In this document: piece after piece, positions 23,801 to 34,400 of the stretch
Numbering within the stretch: the stretch's first letter is position 1
Layout: the number at the start of each line of letters is the position of its first letter
NCBI GenBank assembly: GCA_036362985.1
Contig: JAYGXS010000004.1
Coordinates: forward strand, 61,905,800-61,969,799
Direction of reading: 5' to 3'
Origin: Ligula intestinalis
Lineage: Eukaryota; Platyhelminthes; Cestoda; Diphyllobothriidea; Diphyllobothriidae
Length of the DNA stretch: 64,000 nucleotides
Translations under genes and position numbers: made by a program
Notes under the pieces: model-generated
What the model saw: only the letters and a program-made list of their open reading frames with translations
Told to the model about the DNA's origin: nothing
Database searches by the model: none

Positions 23801-26800
23801 TGGCAAAGAAGCCCCGATGAATGACAAACAGCTTGTTCCTCACCTCCTGCAAGGGTTGCGGGCAGAAGCTTGCTGTTTTACCAAAATTGAGGAAGTTCAC
23901 CCTATTGATCCATTTGACTGCGCAATCAAGCATGTTGATTGAATCCTAGAGGAGACGAAATAGATTAGTTTAAACTGACCCAGGGAAGTCGAAACTTACT
24001 TGAGGTATGTTGAAAGTGCAGGCATTAGGATTTGCCACGTAGCTAGCCAGGGCGCCGGAACTGACCTCACCCACCCTCTTGATGGTGTATTTTACAAAAA
24101 GCTCATCCTGATTGGTTGGATCGGGAACGGACTCCTCGCGAATGAGTCCTGCCGTACTGACATCCTTCAATGGCCTGATAGAATAGACTATCCGTCCTCC
24201 GTCATAAAAAGTATCACCAGGAAAACTGCGAATGAAAAAAAAATGTATCAGCTGAAGTATACTTCCAGGGATTTGGGACCTAACACATATTTCGAAATGC
24301 ATAACAGCAGGGGGTAAAAGGTCAGGTTAGTTGACCCAATTGTGAAGAACCCGTGGCATTCGGCGAGATTTGAACCCACATATTTGGGAAAGCCTTTACT
24401 CGAAGCAAATGCCCTACCAGTTGGGCTACAAATGTCTAGCCTAGCATCGTGAGTTTAATCACACTTGGTTCGATTTTACCCGCCCAACTTTACCGCTCAT
24501 ATGGAATCCACCAATACGGGACAACAAGCTGACTGCCATAGCATTATTCCCTAAGCAATCATCTATAATCCACCAGCATGACTACTAGTCTGAATGCCGC
24601 GAGTTTTTTCACAATTGGTTCAACTAAATTAAGCTAATCTGCCAAACCTCCTAAGTAAAAAAGTTATGTTTTTATATTTTAGATTGGCTTTCAGCGATCG
24701 AAAACGACAATGTGAGTTTAGTGAGGTTTTGTCCCAGATTTAATTCTGAAATTGTCCGTTCTTTTCAAGGACTATTTAGGCATTCGCGCCCGCTTCAACT
24801 GCTTATTAGGCGGGTCCATAGTCCGCATGGAAAAGATTCTAACGGACAGCTCTTGAGTGCTGAATGCATTAAAAACCAAAAAGAGTAGTTTTTGTGGAAA
24901 ACCAGTAAGGCACGGAGTTATTAGCATATAAGAACATCGTGGGCTAGATTCGTTTGTCGCAAAACTGCTTGAAGTCGACAGCTGGAGCCTAATTTAAGGA
25001 ACTGTCATGGTGCGTAGGCATGATAGATCCCTTATGCCATGAAATGTCCATCGAAATTCTGGAATGCATTTTCAGTTCGAAAACAATATTTAATTTGGGT
25101 TGAAATATTGGTTATCCTTTAGCTAATCCTAAGATATTTCAGTCAAGTTAGGATCCCGGCATTTGAGCAAGCTTTCTCCGACCGTCCCTCAAAAGCATGC
25201 TCTGAAAAATTGCTACCTAAGTAGTATTCATTTTTTTCTCTTTTACTTTGAATACCCTTATAAATTAAAATGCGTTTTCTGAAAGCCATGTACAAAAATA
25301 GTCTTCCTTAGACTCGCTTGATAGCCGATTACGCGTGTTTCAAACTGCTTATCCGAGGCATGGGAACCTTTCGATTTAAAAGAATATTGATGAATTGCTA
25401 AATAATTTTGGAAATCTTGAAATTTTGCAGATTTTCTCAAGCCTTATGACGACCTGGGGATCCAGTGTCCAAAATTTACTGAATTAAGTTGCTTTATTTT
25501 TCCAAAGAATGCCATTCCTTGAAATTATATTTCTTGGGATGTCTACCTTCCAATTTTGAACTCTAATGGCCGTTTTAAAGTTGCATGTTGTATACACTCT
25601 GAATAAAGTAAAACACGCGAAACGGAAGAGGTCACGGTCATCCAGCATTTCGTCATCAGGCATCACTTCGAACATTCCACTTCCGCCTTTTAGGAATTTG
25701 ACTCTCTCAGCCACTTGAACTGTGCTCTCAATAACCAAGGCCTGGTTAGATATCTGGTTAAGTCTAAATATAATTTCAACTTTTCGTCGTTCGATTTGTA
25801 TCTTAGTTGGCTTTTTAACCCTTTAGAGACAAAATCGAACGTTACAGTAAGTAATTACGTATCGCAAGCACTTTAATGGGGCTACTTAAGTCCTAAAACT
25901 ACTTATAATACAGAATACTTCCGGCTGGAATGCATAACAAATAATAAGATGCCGCTAACACAAAAATTTATCGTTTTAAAAAAGGATATTAGAATTCACT
26001 TGGTGTAATTTTAGCAAGACGACCACCAAAATAAGCTGTATTGGCTAAGAAAGTATTTGCAGAACTCATGGTTGCCATCAGAATTCGTTATACGCTAAGT
26101 AACTCTGAATATTTAATAGCGTCTGTATAAAGAGCACCGTGTGCAATATGAAGAACATAGTATACCGTACTTACCGGTCAATAACTGGCCGAAGAAACTC
26201 TCGAAGAGCTTTCGGTTTTTCAAATTTCATTTCTATTTTTTTGCCATCCGCAATTTTAAAGAGTTTTAATGCCTCAATGTCATACATGTATATGCTCATA
26301 TCGGCGATCCTTGCTTCCCAACAGTTTACGTGAACCGTAATGGGGTTTCCGATTCGTCCACCTCTGTCTGGACGCTTTGGAAGGGACTTTCCAGCCGCTA
26401 AAACTGGTCCGGTTCCTTCGACTGTCAGTCTACGAAATGAGGAAAATATTTCAGAATTATAGTTCAGCCTCCATTAAAAGCTCTTTGTAAATTTCCCTTT
26501 CATTTAAAATGAGATGAAATCCGTACTCACAAAATTTAGCAAATTATTGAAACGGTGTAAGGCGATTCAGATAAAATTTCTAGTCAGTGCCATAGAAACG
26601 TATTTTATGCTTCTGGGAAGAAATGCTACCTGAGTAAACTGACAATAGGAACGTCCAGACGATAAAATATAACTGTCACTATTACTGTGAATACTTCAGA
26701 TGGAAACTGCAACGGTGTCCTGAAATTAGTTGCAAAAATATGTTGCATAGTCCAAACTCATTAAAAGTGTCGGACAGAAATATCCGTGCATCTAAAAACA

Positions 26801-27452
26801 TTTGCATCGGAGCATATGACAAAGCTTACAAGCTTCAGAGGCACCCTTTATCTCGCATGAATAAAACAGTATTTTTTAATCCCTTTTTAGGAACTTTTTG
26901 TTCTGCTGAAAGATCCCGTCTAGGTCATGCAAAATTATTCCCGAAAGCTTTTCGGAATTCTGTCGCTTCTATATTGTTCGTTTACTGCGGTTTGAACATA
27001 ATATAACCGGCAGCAGTAGCTTATGTAGCCCCACTCATTAACCCTTACAACCTGCATGTGTTCCTACGAAAACAGTGGTTATTGGGTTTTATGGGTGGGA
27101 AATTAGTACACGCAGTGGAATATACTTTGATAAATGCTAAATGCATTTTATTTTTCTGTATTTAAAAGTGTTGTTGATTTATATCTGCAGATTCTCCTAA
27201 TCTGCATTAGCATTTAACTTATTGCGGAAAACCCCGATCACCAAATTGCAGGTTTCGTGAATTTGCCGATAATGCAAAAGGAGGTCGTCTACTTCAACTT
27301 ACCTTTGGTCCAACTTACCGTTCTGGAGTTAGCTTAGTATAGACCGCGGCGCGAAGAGCTGCACACACCTTCAATTTACATGCGAAACAGCCTGCTCCCA
27401 GCGGCCGCGGGAAGCAACTTCGACTACATTTTTTCACTTTACATTTACTCAT
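9124..27452 (-). CDS. Argonaute protein (AGO clade), 14 coding exons, 873 aa
   Basis: Small-RNA-guided silencing protein. Exons, 5' to 3': 27452-27319, 26429-26175, 24225-24000, 23945-23760, 22779-22629, 22068-21917, 21870-21698, 21654-21447, 19785-19642, 19487-19355, 17844-17558, 11202-10991, 10947-10854, 9390-9124. All junctions use GT/AG and keep frame, totalling 2622 nt. An in-frame TAG lies 21 nt before the chosen ATG. Domains run [29 protein letters not shown] and [10 protein letters not shown] mark an AGO-clade rather than PIWI-clade protein, and the end AMFFL resembles the usual AGO C-terminus. Weakest points are exon 1 and the exon 8 donor (GTCGGT). The divergent N and PAZ regions could place it in the flatworm-specific Argonaute group, but that is inference. 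It lies 1.04 kb downstream of a lysine-rich gene on the same strand. Confidence 0.92.
9391..10853 (-). other. Argonaute intron 13 (1463 nt), no element recognised
   Basis: Bounded by GTGCCT at 10853 and TTTCTTTTCAG before 9390. I see no coding exon, tRNA-like motif or long inverted repeat inside it. Confidence 0.6.
13075..13310. repeat. Dispersed repeat shared with 48.96-49.16 kb
   Basis: Blocks such as ATCTGGTCTGGCCAATCAC, the CTCACA..TTCGGACACCG stretch and CTCTGTACAGAATACAC recur in the same order at 48960-49160 with about the same spacing. It adjoins the Penelope-like fragment at 13.35-13.9 kb and may be part of that element or an older neighbour. Identity unknown. Confidence 0.55.
13340..13980 (-). 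mobile_element. Penelope-like element, 3' end with GIY-YIG endonuclease (fragment 1)
   Basis: 13889-13419 encodes [18 protein letters not shown], the GIY-YIG core in Penelope-like elements (G-I/V-x-Y-x-I ... C-x-C ... NY-x-G), followed by [15 protein letters not shown] and a conserved tail [14 protein letters not shown]. The endonuclease is the C-terminal part of the Penelope protein; its RT is missing here. Downstream at 13386-13348 is a hairpin followed by AAAACGTCGGG, placed where these elements carry hammerhead-type motifs. The upstream part (13980-13890) is frameshifted. The fragment lies in Argonaute intron 11, in the same orientation as the gene. Confidence 0.8.
14105..14860 (-). mobile_element. 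Penelope-like element, second lineage, GIY-YIG C-terminus (fragment 2)
   Basis: Minus-strand translation from about 14730 reads [19 protein letters not shown], then a Cys-containing region with [19 protein letters not shown], the other common animal GIY-YIG end (YIGRTTRxLxxRxxEHxPxWL). It continues with [13 protein letters not shown] and [19 protein letters not shown] to a stop near 14122. In-frame stops break it near 14528 and 14375. The sequence is unlike fragment 1, so two Penelope lineages inserted within 1.5 kb of each other in the same intron. Confidence 0.75.
15480..15935 (+). mobile_element. Possible LTR (right boundary set by primer-binding site)
   Basis: This stretch lies immediately upstream of a long sequence complementary to tRNA-Trp. 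Part of it (15580-15620) is repeated at 3775-3825. No TG..CA ends, downstream gag/pol frame or second LTR were found, so it is either a solo 5' end or a badly decayed element. The left limit is arbitrary. Confidence 0.35.
15936..15973 (+). promoter_or_regulatory. tRNA-Trp-type primer-binding site (38 nt)
   Basis: TGGTGACCCCGACGTGATTT and the next 18 nt (to CTTCTGA) are the reverse complement of the 3' half of animal tRNA-Trp, as I recall it, and include TGG opposite the post-transcriptionally added CCA end. Eukaryotic tRNA genes do not encode CCA, so this is better explained as a retroelement primer-binding site or a copy of mature tRNA than as a tRNA gene. The match stops at the anticodon stem; the 5' half of a tRNA is not present. 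Confidence 0.6.
16228..16246. repeat. (CA)n microsatellite
   Basis: Short CACACA tract in Argonaute intron 11. A second, similar tract is at 16530-16548. Neither overlaps an exon. Confidence 0.8.
19355..21870 (-). CDS. Argonaute exons 7-10: linker 2 and MID domain
   Basis: Exon 7 (21870-21698) codes SSVRPQDRF, the equivalent of the S-A-P-x-x-R box of linker 2. Exon 8 (21654-21447) codes PARVLPQPQ (R-V-L-P-x-P), then WNPAPFY and LKWAIL, the start of MID. Exon 9 (19785-19642) and exon 10 (19487-19355) finish MID, with [11 protein letters not shown] and TQCV. Residues Tyr558, Lys562, Gln574 and, in exon 11, Lys593 and Lys597 correspond to the five side chains that hold the guide 5' phosphate in animal AGO proteins. 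Intron 7 is 43 nt; intron 8 (21446-19786) is filled by two fold-back repeats. The exon 8 donor is non-consensus and was chosen by homology and phase. Confidence 0.85.
20047..20494. repeat. Fold-back element 1 (arms about 144 nt) in Argonaute intron 8
   Basis: Left arm 20047-20190 and right arm 20352-20494 are inverted copies with few mismatches: GAACGAACGTTT..GATTAATTCA on the left pairs with TGAATTAATCGAAAACGTTC on the right, and both contain ATCAGGCGTGTACAATAATAT, the stretch AAGTTTAAGCAACCAATCAACGG and a G-rich end. The spacer is about 160 nt. There is no transposase ORF. It is either a non-autonomous fold-back/MITE-like element or two insertions in opposite orientation. Transcribed within the intron, it would form a long hairpin. 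Confidence 0.85.
20643..21342. repeat. Fold-back element 2 (arms about 275 nt) in Argonaute intron 8
   Basis: Left arm 20643-20923 and right arm 21069-21342 are inverted copies: GCAGACGTGGAGCTTGT on the left matches ACAAGCTCCACGTCTGC on the right; GATAGCGG matches CCGCTATC; TTTATATGG matches CCATATAAA. The arms differ by scattered substitutions and a small insertion. The spacer is 145 nt. The right arm ends about 105 nt from exon 8, and the element follows fold-back element 1 after only about 150 nt. A single arm of the same family lies at 30.15-30.47 kb. Confidence 0.85.
21917..23945 (-). CDS. Argonaute exons 4-6: end of linker 1 and PAZ domain
   Basis: Exon 4 (23945-23760) codes [18 protein letters not shown] and LNIDM, matching the F-x-x-S-x-RP-x-W-x-x-x-LNID block that leads into PAZ. 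Exon 5 (22779-22629) begins [20 protein letters not shown], unlike the usual AGO1/2 sequence here. Exon 6 (22068-21917) carries [13 protein letters not shown] and [17 protein letters not shown], the conserved end of PAZ (YF-x-x-x-Y-x-x-x-LKYP-x-LPC). PAZ holds the 3' end of the guide RNA. The front half of the domain is clearly diverged, which may alter guide 3'-end binding. Intron 3 is only 54 nt and intron 6 only 46 nt. Confidence 0.88.
23030..23300 (+). repeat. tRNA-like SINE-type repeat, copy 1
   Basis: CGTAGCTCAATGGTAGAGCG (23221-23240) is an RNA polymerase III A box and D arm; GGGGTCGACTCCC (23270-23282) is a B box and T arm, but the anticodon arm is poorly paired, so this is not a functional tRNA gene. 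The preceding about 190 nt (TTAAACCCTCCTAA.., CCTGCCTGGCAGTCA.., GGTGGATTCCATACG..) are shared with 31466-31640 and, inverted, with 24480-24660. It lies in Argonaute intron 4. Confidence 0.7.
24000..27452 (-). CDS. Argonaute exons 1-3: N-terminus, N domain and linker 1
   Basis: Exon 1 (27452-27319) codes for a short basic, Cys-containing N-terminus and sits in a GC- and CpG-rich patch. It is predicted only from an ATG, an upstream in-frame stop, a GTAAGT donor and matching phase. Exon 2 (26429-26175) contains [18 protein letters not shown], the conserved start of the Argonaute N domain (RPxxGxxGxPIxVxxN). Exon 3 (24225-24000) contains [14 protein letters not shown], the YDG-x-x-x-LY motif, followed by linker 1. 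Exon 2 ends CG and exon 3 starts T, restoring an Arg codon. Intron 2 carries a tRNA-like repeat. Confidence 0.8.
24330..24660 (-). repeat. tRNA-like SINE-type repeat, copy 2 (inverted)
   Basis: Read on the minus strand: body sequence with GGTGGATTCCATATGAGCGG, then a tRNA-like part ending in a B-box region around TGGGTTCAAATCTCG (24382-24368). The plus strand shows it as GAGATTTGAACCCA. It lies in Argonaute intron 2, just upstream of exon 3, opposite in orientation to copy 1, so copies 1 and 2 form a distant inverted pair within the gene. Confidence 0.65.
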
Positions 27453-28491
27453 AAAAATCTCCTTCTCTGCCTATCCTATTTCCCTACCCCACAAAACTCT
27501 ATAACCACCGTTTTTGCAGGAAAAAATGCTGGGACAAGAGGTATATTAGTGGGGCTGCATAAGCTACTTTTGCCATATAACCTAACATAATAATATCACA
27601 TCACATATCATATCACACCGTTACGTGCGCACGGCTCCGATTATCCTAACGTTACCTAGGATTGAGGATTCCCGACGCTCGAATCTTACAGAATTTAATC
27701 AAACCACCTCAGCTGCCCACGAGGTAGTAGGTTTAGTAGCAGCCACTGCTAAAATAACCAATAAAAGTACCTAGATGCGTACCAAGAGGCAGTTCAAAAG
27801 AAGAAGACGTAGTCACTTAGTGGCCTAATGTTGCGGATTCACACACGCAACTCTCAACAGAATCAATCGCAAAATGTTATCCGTGTTAGGTAGTGATGGG
27901 TTTCGATTGGTAAGTTGTCGTAAAATATGCTGGTACAAGTAAATTCTGCCTTTCGCGCTTATTTTAAATTCATATCGGGGACTATGTCCTTCATACGTAA
28001 AATTTTATAAATCGCTTTTCTATAGTACCAGTCAAATTGTTTCCTTAACATAAGACAACTGCGCCAGCTTCATCTTTACCTCCGCGAATATTCAAACGAA
28101 TATTTTCGTCCATCATCGCCGACACTCCTTTTAGTGATGGCGCCATTACAGCAGAACTCAGTCGGATGCCTGGGTCAGATATGATTCAAGCTGGGATGGA
28201 TTGCTCCCAAATGGTTTATTATTTTTAAAAACGGACTCTTACTTATTTTTTCATTCACAACAAGACTAGAAAACCCTCCCTATCCCCATCACCGCCACCA
28301 GACATACTACTGAGCGCCCTCCACACCTTTGATTGGCTGACGTAATGAGAGTTTGTTTCTGGGTTTCGCTTTTCATTTTGGCTGTGCTCACTCGCAACTC
28401 CGCAAATTCACACCTCAATCCTCTGCCACGGTCATGTGTAAAAAACGCTTTACAAAATTTCAGACGAACAACGCAAAATTTTAACCATAAC
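27453..28491. other. Spacer between the lysine-rich gene stop and the Argonaute start
   Basis: This 1.04-kb spacer must hold the 3' UTR of the upstream gene and the 5' UTR and promoter of Argonaute unless the two are co-transcribed. AATAAA (minus strand, 28220-28215) lies 272 nt past the upstream stop and is a plausible poly(A) signal. Argonaute exon 1, just downstream, lies in a CpG-rich patch (27340-27412). No spliced-leader acceptor can be called with confidence. Confidence 0.45.
28215..28220 (-). terminator. Candidate poly(A) signal AATAAA of the lysine-rich gene
   Basis: First AATAAA on the minus strand after the stop codon at 28492, 272 nt downstream. Positional support only. Confidence 0.4.
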
Positions 28492-31400
28492 TCACTGTTT
28501 CTTGAAGGGTTTCTTTGGAACTATGGCTCCCTCCATTGAACCCAAAGAGCTAGTGGGTGATACGCGGGAAATTGCTTCCATTTGGCTTTTCTCCGCCTCT
28601 GCGTTCTGCCTACAAAACAAGTAGTATGACACGCAACCAACTTATTTTGTTAGCCATTTGTTCCTTACGCAGCTACTAGGAAGATATATTTTTAGTAAGC
28701 ATATTGGTTTGTAATACAGTAAATCGTCGATAATAGACTGATCCGTTCTTCCATAAGTGCAGTAAACATTGCCTTAACGAAAAATGCTTGAGACTGGTCG
28801 TCTCTTTAGTGGCGTAGAAAAACATTTAATTTATGTATTCCAATGAAGACAAATCGAATTCTCAATTAACGAAAAGGCATCTCGATAAACACCAGTTAAT
28901 GGTCAAGCAAAATTGCGTTAATTATAAACCCGCTACTATCTTGATTTCAATAGGTCATTTTGTTTACATGGGCTTTGACGCCGCTGAATTTTCGATAAGA
29001 TGAATACGGATAATGTGGTTATTTCGCAAATTCTGCACCTTTTGAACTTGTGTAGTTTATTCTTAGGTTTTTTCATTTCGTCCACTAAAACTGCCAATGA
29101 AATGGTTCCCAACTTAAACTGCCTTTCAGGCAGTCCTGTGCCGTTTAAGGGACCTTCTCGAGGGCTTCTGCCATTTACTTCAGACAGACAGACCGATCGG
29201 TTGATTGATTTAAGACAGAGGCGTTTGAATGGTCATTTCTGGCTTAGTTACCGTCATCAACCCAGCCGACATAGTACAAAAGAAGAAGGAAAAATGTGCC
29301 CTGCACACTTTACCTTTCCTTCAATTTCGAGCAGATGCAAAATTTGCAACTCAGTGGTGACTTTGCGAGAACAGGCCATCATTGAAACTGGCTATCCTTA
29401 TACATGCAGGCATCTTATTGTTAGTATTCAGTTGAAGAAAACTGTATTGTGTTGGTAAAAAGTTTTTTCAACTTGGAGCAAAACTTACTTTGATTCCTTC
29501 TGTTTCCGTTTGCGTCCACCAACTTCCTGGAAGCTAAGTTCTGCGGCTTCCTCGGGGGTTGGCGAATTCGTAACGACGATATCCTCTCTGTTTAAAAATA
29601 ATATACAACATTGTTATAGTTTTTGGCCGTGATAGTTTATTTATTTACATTAGAGGCAACTCCAGTGCGCATTACAGCGTACTCCTCGGTGACGCATTTA
29701 AAAAATGTGCTCTGCCCCATTACACGCCAGCTCCAATGAATGGTTTCTGCCGTTAACAACTTCCGTTGGTCAATCGATTTTACTGGTTTAAAATAGAAGC
29801 ATTATAATGCAAATTTAATGAGCAACATTCTGAGTCAGAACCTCAAATGGTAGGTTCTTACCTTGCATCCTGGTTTCCAGCAACATTGCCTGTCAGCACG
29901 TTACCACGAGTCCATGGGTTTACGTCAGCAGAGCCTGGCTTTCTCAACCTTTGATACAAAAATGATTATAGGCAGGACATTACCAGCAAAATGATTATTT
30001 AACTCTTTTGGAGAAAAGTCTTTTTCAATAAGGACTTCAATTTGGACAATTATTACTTTATTTAAGTTGAATTTGAGGTTTTGCTACCTATCTCCTGTTA
30101 CTTTTTCATGAATTCAACTTTTCGACTACAAATGGTAAAACCTGGTTGAGGAAGCCGGCCCTGTGCGCGCAGAAGAACCTCCAGCAAGCTCCGAGCTTCG
30201 CATGGCCAACGTAACTACCTGCATCTTTTCGCGCTTTCTACCGCTTCAACCCCCCGCTCATCCCCTGTCCGGACTCAACAAACCCTTATCAACCAGCCGA
30301 GTACTACCAACCCCATCCCTTTTCCTTCACTCATGACTAATTTGCCTGTAACATAATTGCCAGTATGTTACTTTTTACCCCCTCCCTAAATAAATGTAAT
30401 GGCCCGCGGAGAATTTATTGAAAGCTTCATATATTCGCCAGATATTCTGCTGAATTCTCTGATGGGAATTTTTGCAACTTTAAAACGTGGTTACTTGTAC
30501 GTGAGCAATATTTGCTTGCACATCAGTCCTTCAATAGATACGAACCGTTAATTCAAGGTAAGATGTTACACAAAATAGCACGGATGACCGATAGAGGAGG
30601 TTATACATATATCATGGTTTCCTTCATTGCCATATGTTTTCTTCACATTCATATCACTAGGTTTAGCGAGAAAATGTCCAGACAAACGCCTCAAGTCCTA
30701 TGGTACGGATGTTCCCCTAACTGTATTGCGTAAGCCCATAGAAATATGCTTGCAGGACAACTTTTATTCCACCACCAATACTACCAACAACTGACAGGCA
30801 CTGCTATGAAGTCATGGCTATCTGGTTTCCTTGCTGACGTGACAAGGCAGAAGCTCAAAGTTATGGCGTTTCCGCTATGTAACCCTACGTTTTGGTTCAG
30901 ATGTTTAAAAGAAATATTTGTCAGCATTAAAAACGATCAGCTGGAAATGCCTCACAACGCCAGAAATACATGAATTATATTCACCCTCAGAAAGGAATAT
31001 CACAACAATCTCCCCTATTATATGTGCCCTCGTACAACTAAAGACTGACAAAACAAAACGCACATCTGTGTACCGCAAAAAACTCATGTGGAAGCCATCT
31101 TGCAGTATGAGAACAATCATTCTATCTCTTACAAATGTGGTACTGTTGAACGCCTGTTTAAACGAGCAGAAACTGACTGTTTGGATTATATTTTCAAAAT
31201 GAACGCCGATGCATGTGACAGAAAGAGTCAAAAGGAAAGAATCGAGGTGGCTCCGGTCAGACTATTAAACCAAATAGCCAGCGAACCCGTCCTTGCATTT
31301 CGAGTGTGTCTGAACTCGTTGCAGGACATCTGACGAAACACCAAAAAAGGCGCACTAATCAAACACTACTGTGCGCATACAACTTGTGATATCCAAGTAT

Positions 31401-34400
31401 GGTTTAATTCGATTGACCCAATTGGGAAAAATTCATTGCCTCGCTGGGAGTTGAACCCACACAGCAGGGTCAATTGAATTGTTGAAATCCGCCAAACCCC
31501 TAACAACCAAGGTGGATCCTAGATGATTACTTAGAAAATCCTGCCTGGCAGTCAGCTTACTGCGTCCGTATTGGTGGATTCCATACGTGCAGTAAAGCTG
31601 GCAAGCAAATCGGCCCAAGCGTGATCAAATTCACGGCGCACGGTGAACCTCGTAGCTCAACTGGTAGGGCGCTGGTTGCGCAGAAACCTTCCCTGCTATG
31701 TGGGCTCGGCTCCCACCGAGGCTGTGAACTTTCCCCAATTGGATTAATCGAATTATTGAAATCTGCTGAACCCCTAAAAATTATACTTTAAGTATTTTTT
31801 AAGCAACAAATTCCCTACAAGAACTTGTGTGATACCGTTTATTGTTGTCAGATGGGAAAATCCGCTGCCACATGCATTTGCGAACATCAGTGGTCAGCAA
31901 GGAAGTGACAGCACCTGTCCCAAGTACCTGTGCATGCCCTAGACATCGGGATCACCAGCGCTTAGAAAAAACCCGCATTTTAGGTTTTCACCGTTTCAAG
32001 AAAGGCCAATAATCCCTCGAGGCTATGCCCTCAGGTTAATCATGCGTCAACTGTCATATGGAGTTAGATCCCGCGTAAAGAAATCTCAAAAAGAAACCAA
32101 GAACGCGTGAGTCAGGACACCAGTCTTCCAAGCTAACAACATTACTTCCAGCCTTCTCAATTATTTTAATTCCTTTAATGAAGATGGTTAATGCCTTGTT
32201 TAAAACTCTCGGAAATGTCAAAAAGAAATCTGATAGCTAGATAGCTATATGAAGGGCTTATTCTAGTAAGACACTGAAGTATATATTTCTCCCGTAAGGC
32301 AGGTGGTCTGGGGCTAAATTCTAGGGAGATTAGGGTTAGGCCTAAGGTGAGGACTCCTGAGTTTCCAGTAAACTTGCCTTTCCGATGACTGTGTCGTTGT
32401 TGTTGCTGCAGATATTTCACTCCAGGCAGCAGTGGGGACAATGTCCATCAACTTTGGTATGCTGGTTGTAGGTTGGACTGCCCTTGGAGTTTTGATGTAA
32501 TTAACAAAATACCGAATGTTATCGGGAGTTTGATGTTGTTTTGCCCAGTTTTATTGAAAATAACATTTATATTAGGAAGGAGGTGGAGTGCGTTTACATA
32601 CAGCCCATCGTAAGTTGTGGGTTATCGGAACACCAACTATCTGTTATTTTAAAAAGGCCTGAACAGCGTTTTCAGTTGCTAATTGTTCCAGTATTGTTAA
32701 GCGTTTTATTTATTGTACTTTTGGTTCACAAACGGCATTCAGCTAGATGCTAGGAAGACTGAAATGGTCCTTTCTGACGCATGAGTCGCCGTTAGCCAGC
32801 CACAGCCACACCCAAGCTTCCACAACAAAAATTTTTTCATGTCCAACTCGTAACAGGCGCCTACATACTAAGCTTTCATCCTCTGCTATTAGGTATATTC
32901 GTTATGCCTTCGAGTTTTCAATCGTAGTAGAACGGATAACAAATCCTAAACCTGCCTATTTCTGAAATCTGGCTATTCATCTGCTTTAAATATAGACACT
33001 AGGGCGCGCACGGGATGATGCCATTAATATGCAGCAGAACTGTTCGTGAAACTTCGTAGTTGGTTCTCTGAGCGATAATTCTTTTGCTTGCATCATTTTA
33101 ATCAGATTGTTAATCTAACTTTATTATATTTGCAAGTCATGGTGCATGCGTATCGGCGAGCATATATTTGGATTCTTCTTAAACTCCAACTCCTAAAATT
33201 CACATGTTGTGGCAATCACAAAAGCTTCTGAAGGCCGAGTATTCTAGCCTCCCGTCTGAAATTTTTTAAAGACAGAGCATCCGATTGGCAAGTCAAGGCA
33301 ACAAACCATATCCCTATATCCAGTAGTCGTCTTATAACTCACCAACTTGGTTGCTTCCCAGCTCCTGCATTAGATAAGTCGCCCCATGCAGGGGTAATCG
33401 GTATATCCATCAGTGCCGGAATGCTCTCCTTCCTAAAATCACAAAACAGTGGTAACTTAGTAAAAAAAAATGCACCCTTAATGTGGCATTTTTGACAGTA
33501 GCGAGATGTTTCCTTACGCAGAATGAGGACCGGTAGTTGTTGATGCTGGCCTATCAATCGCAGGCGGAGTCATAGGGTAGTTTGAGGGCTCCGGCATGTT
33601 GGAAGTGGCTTGCGCTGCCCTGAGGATCAAAGAGAATAATTCCTCAACAGATTAAGATTGATCTAGCAAGCATTATTTCCGTTTGATTTCTTAAGACATT
33701 CAGTCCTCCGGGCGCTTATAGCCAGCCGAAGTTTAGTTTTTGTATGAAACTTGTCATGCAAGAACTTATAAGATTGCTAGGTGACTGCTTGTGGAACACT
33801 AAATCGAGCCCCAAACCACAGTGATGCAAGAAGCTCCCGTAATCCGATCGAAAAACTCACATCAAATACGATAAATTTTGCAAGTAGAGGAGAAAATGCG
33901 AGTTCCAGGCAGCAGTTCAGAAGAAGACGCGATCTCTGTAACAAGGTGTCTATTTTCCTGACGTTTCGGATTCCTTCGGGAATCCTTAATCATAGGTGAT
34001 GATAACATAGTCATGGTCATGCGCAGATAGGGTATAGACATGCACAGGCTGCACGGTATTTATAGTTCATAGTGGTCATCCGCGTGTGTGGGATAATTTT
34101 TGACTTCTGTAGCCACCGCTTGGGTCTTAATTGATGCGGTACTGACTTGAAACTTCGTGTTCGACTCACTAATTGCTACAGTTTGCTTGTCAGGTGCGGG
34201 CTTGATAATTGCAGTACAATTATGCTTGCTGTCGTCAGAGTTGTTGCTGCGCCCAGTCCTTTCAACGTGACTGATTCTGTTGCTCAGGAAATGTCTCAGT
34301 ACACCGTATGGGAAAGCCAAATTGTTGCGTTTGTTGATGGACTGGGAGCCTGAGAACCATGACTCGAGCAACGCGCGGCTCACGTGGCTGTCACCTCTTG

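Noticed and set aside
25484..25738. 84-codon minus-strand ORF inside the Argonaute gene, first taken as an exon
   Set aside because: Exon 2 (ending CG) joins exon 3 (starting T) directly in phase and in the correct homology order. Including this ORF breaks the phase and adds sequence with no place in an Argonaute.
29000..29458. 152-codon plus-strand ORF
   Set aside because: Lies antisense in an intron, has no motif, and ends near a real minus-strand exon; judged chance.
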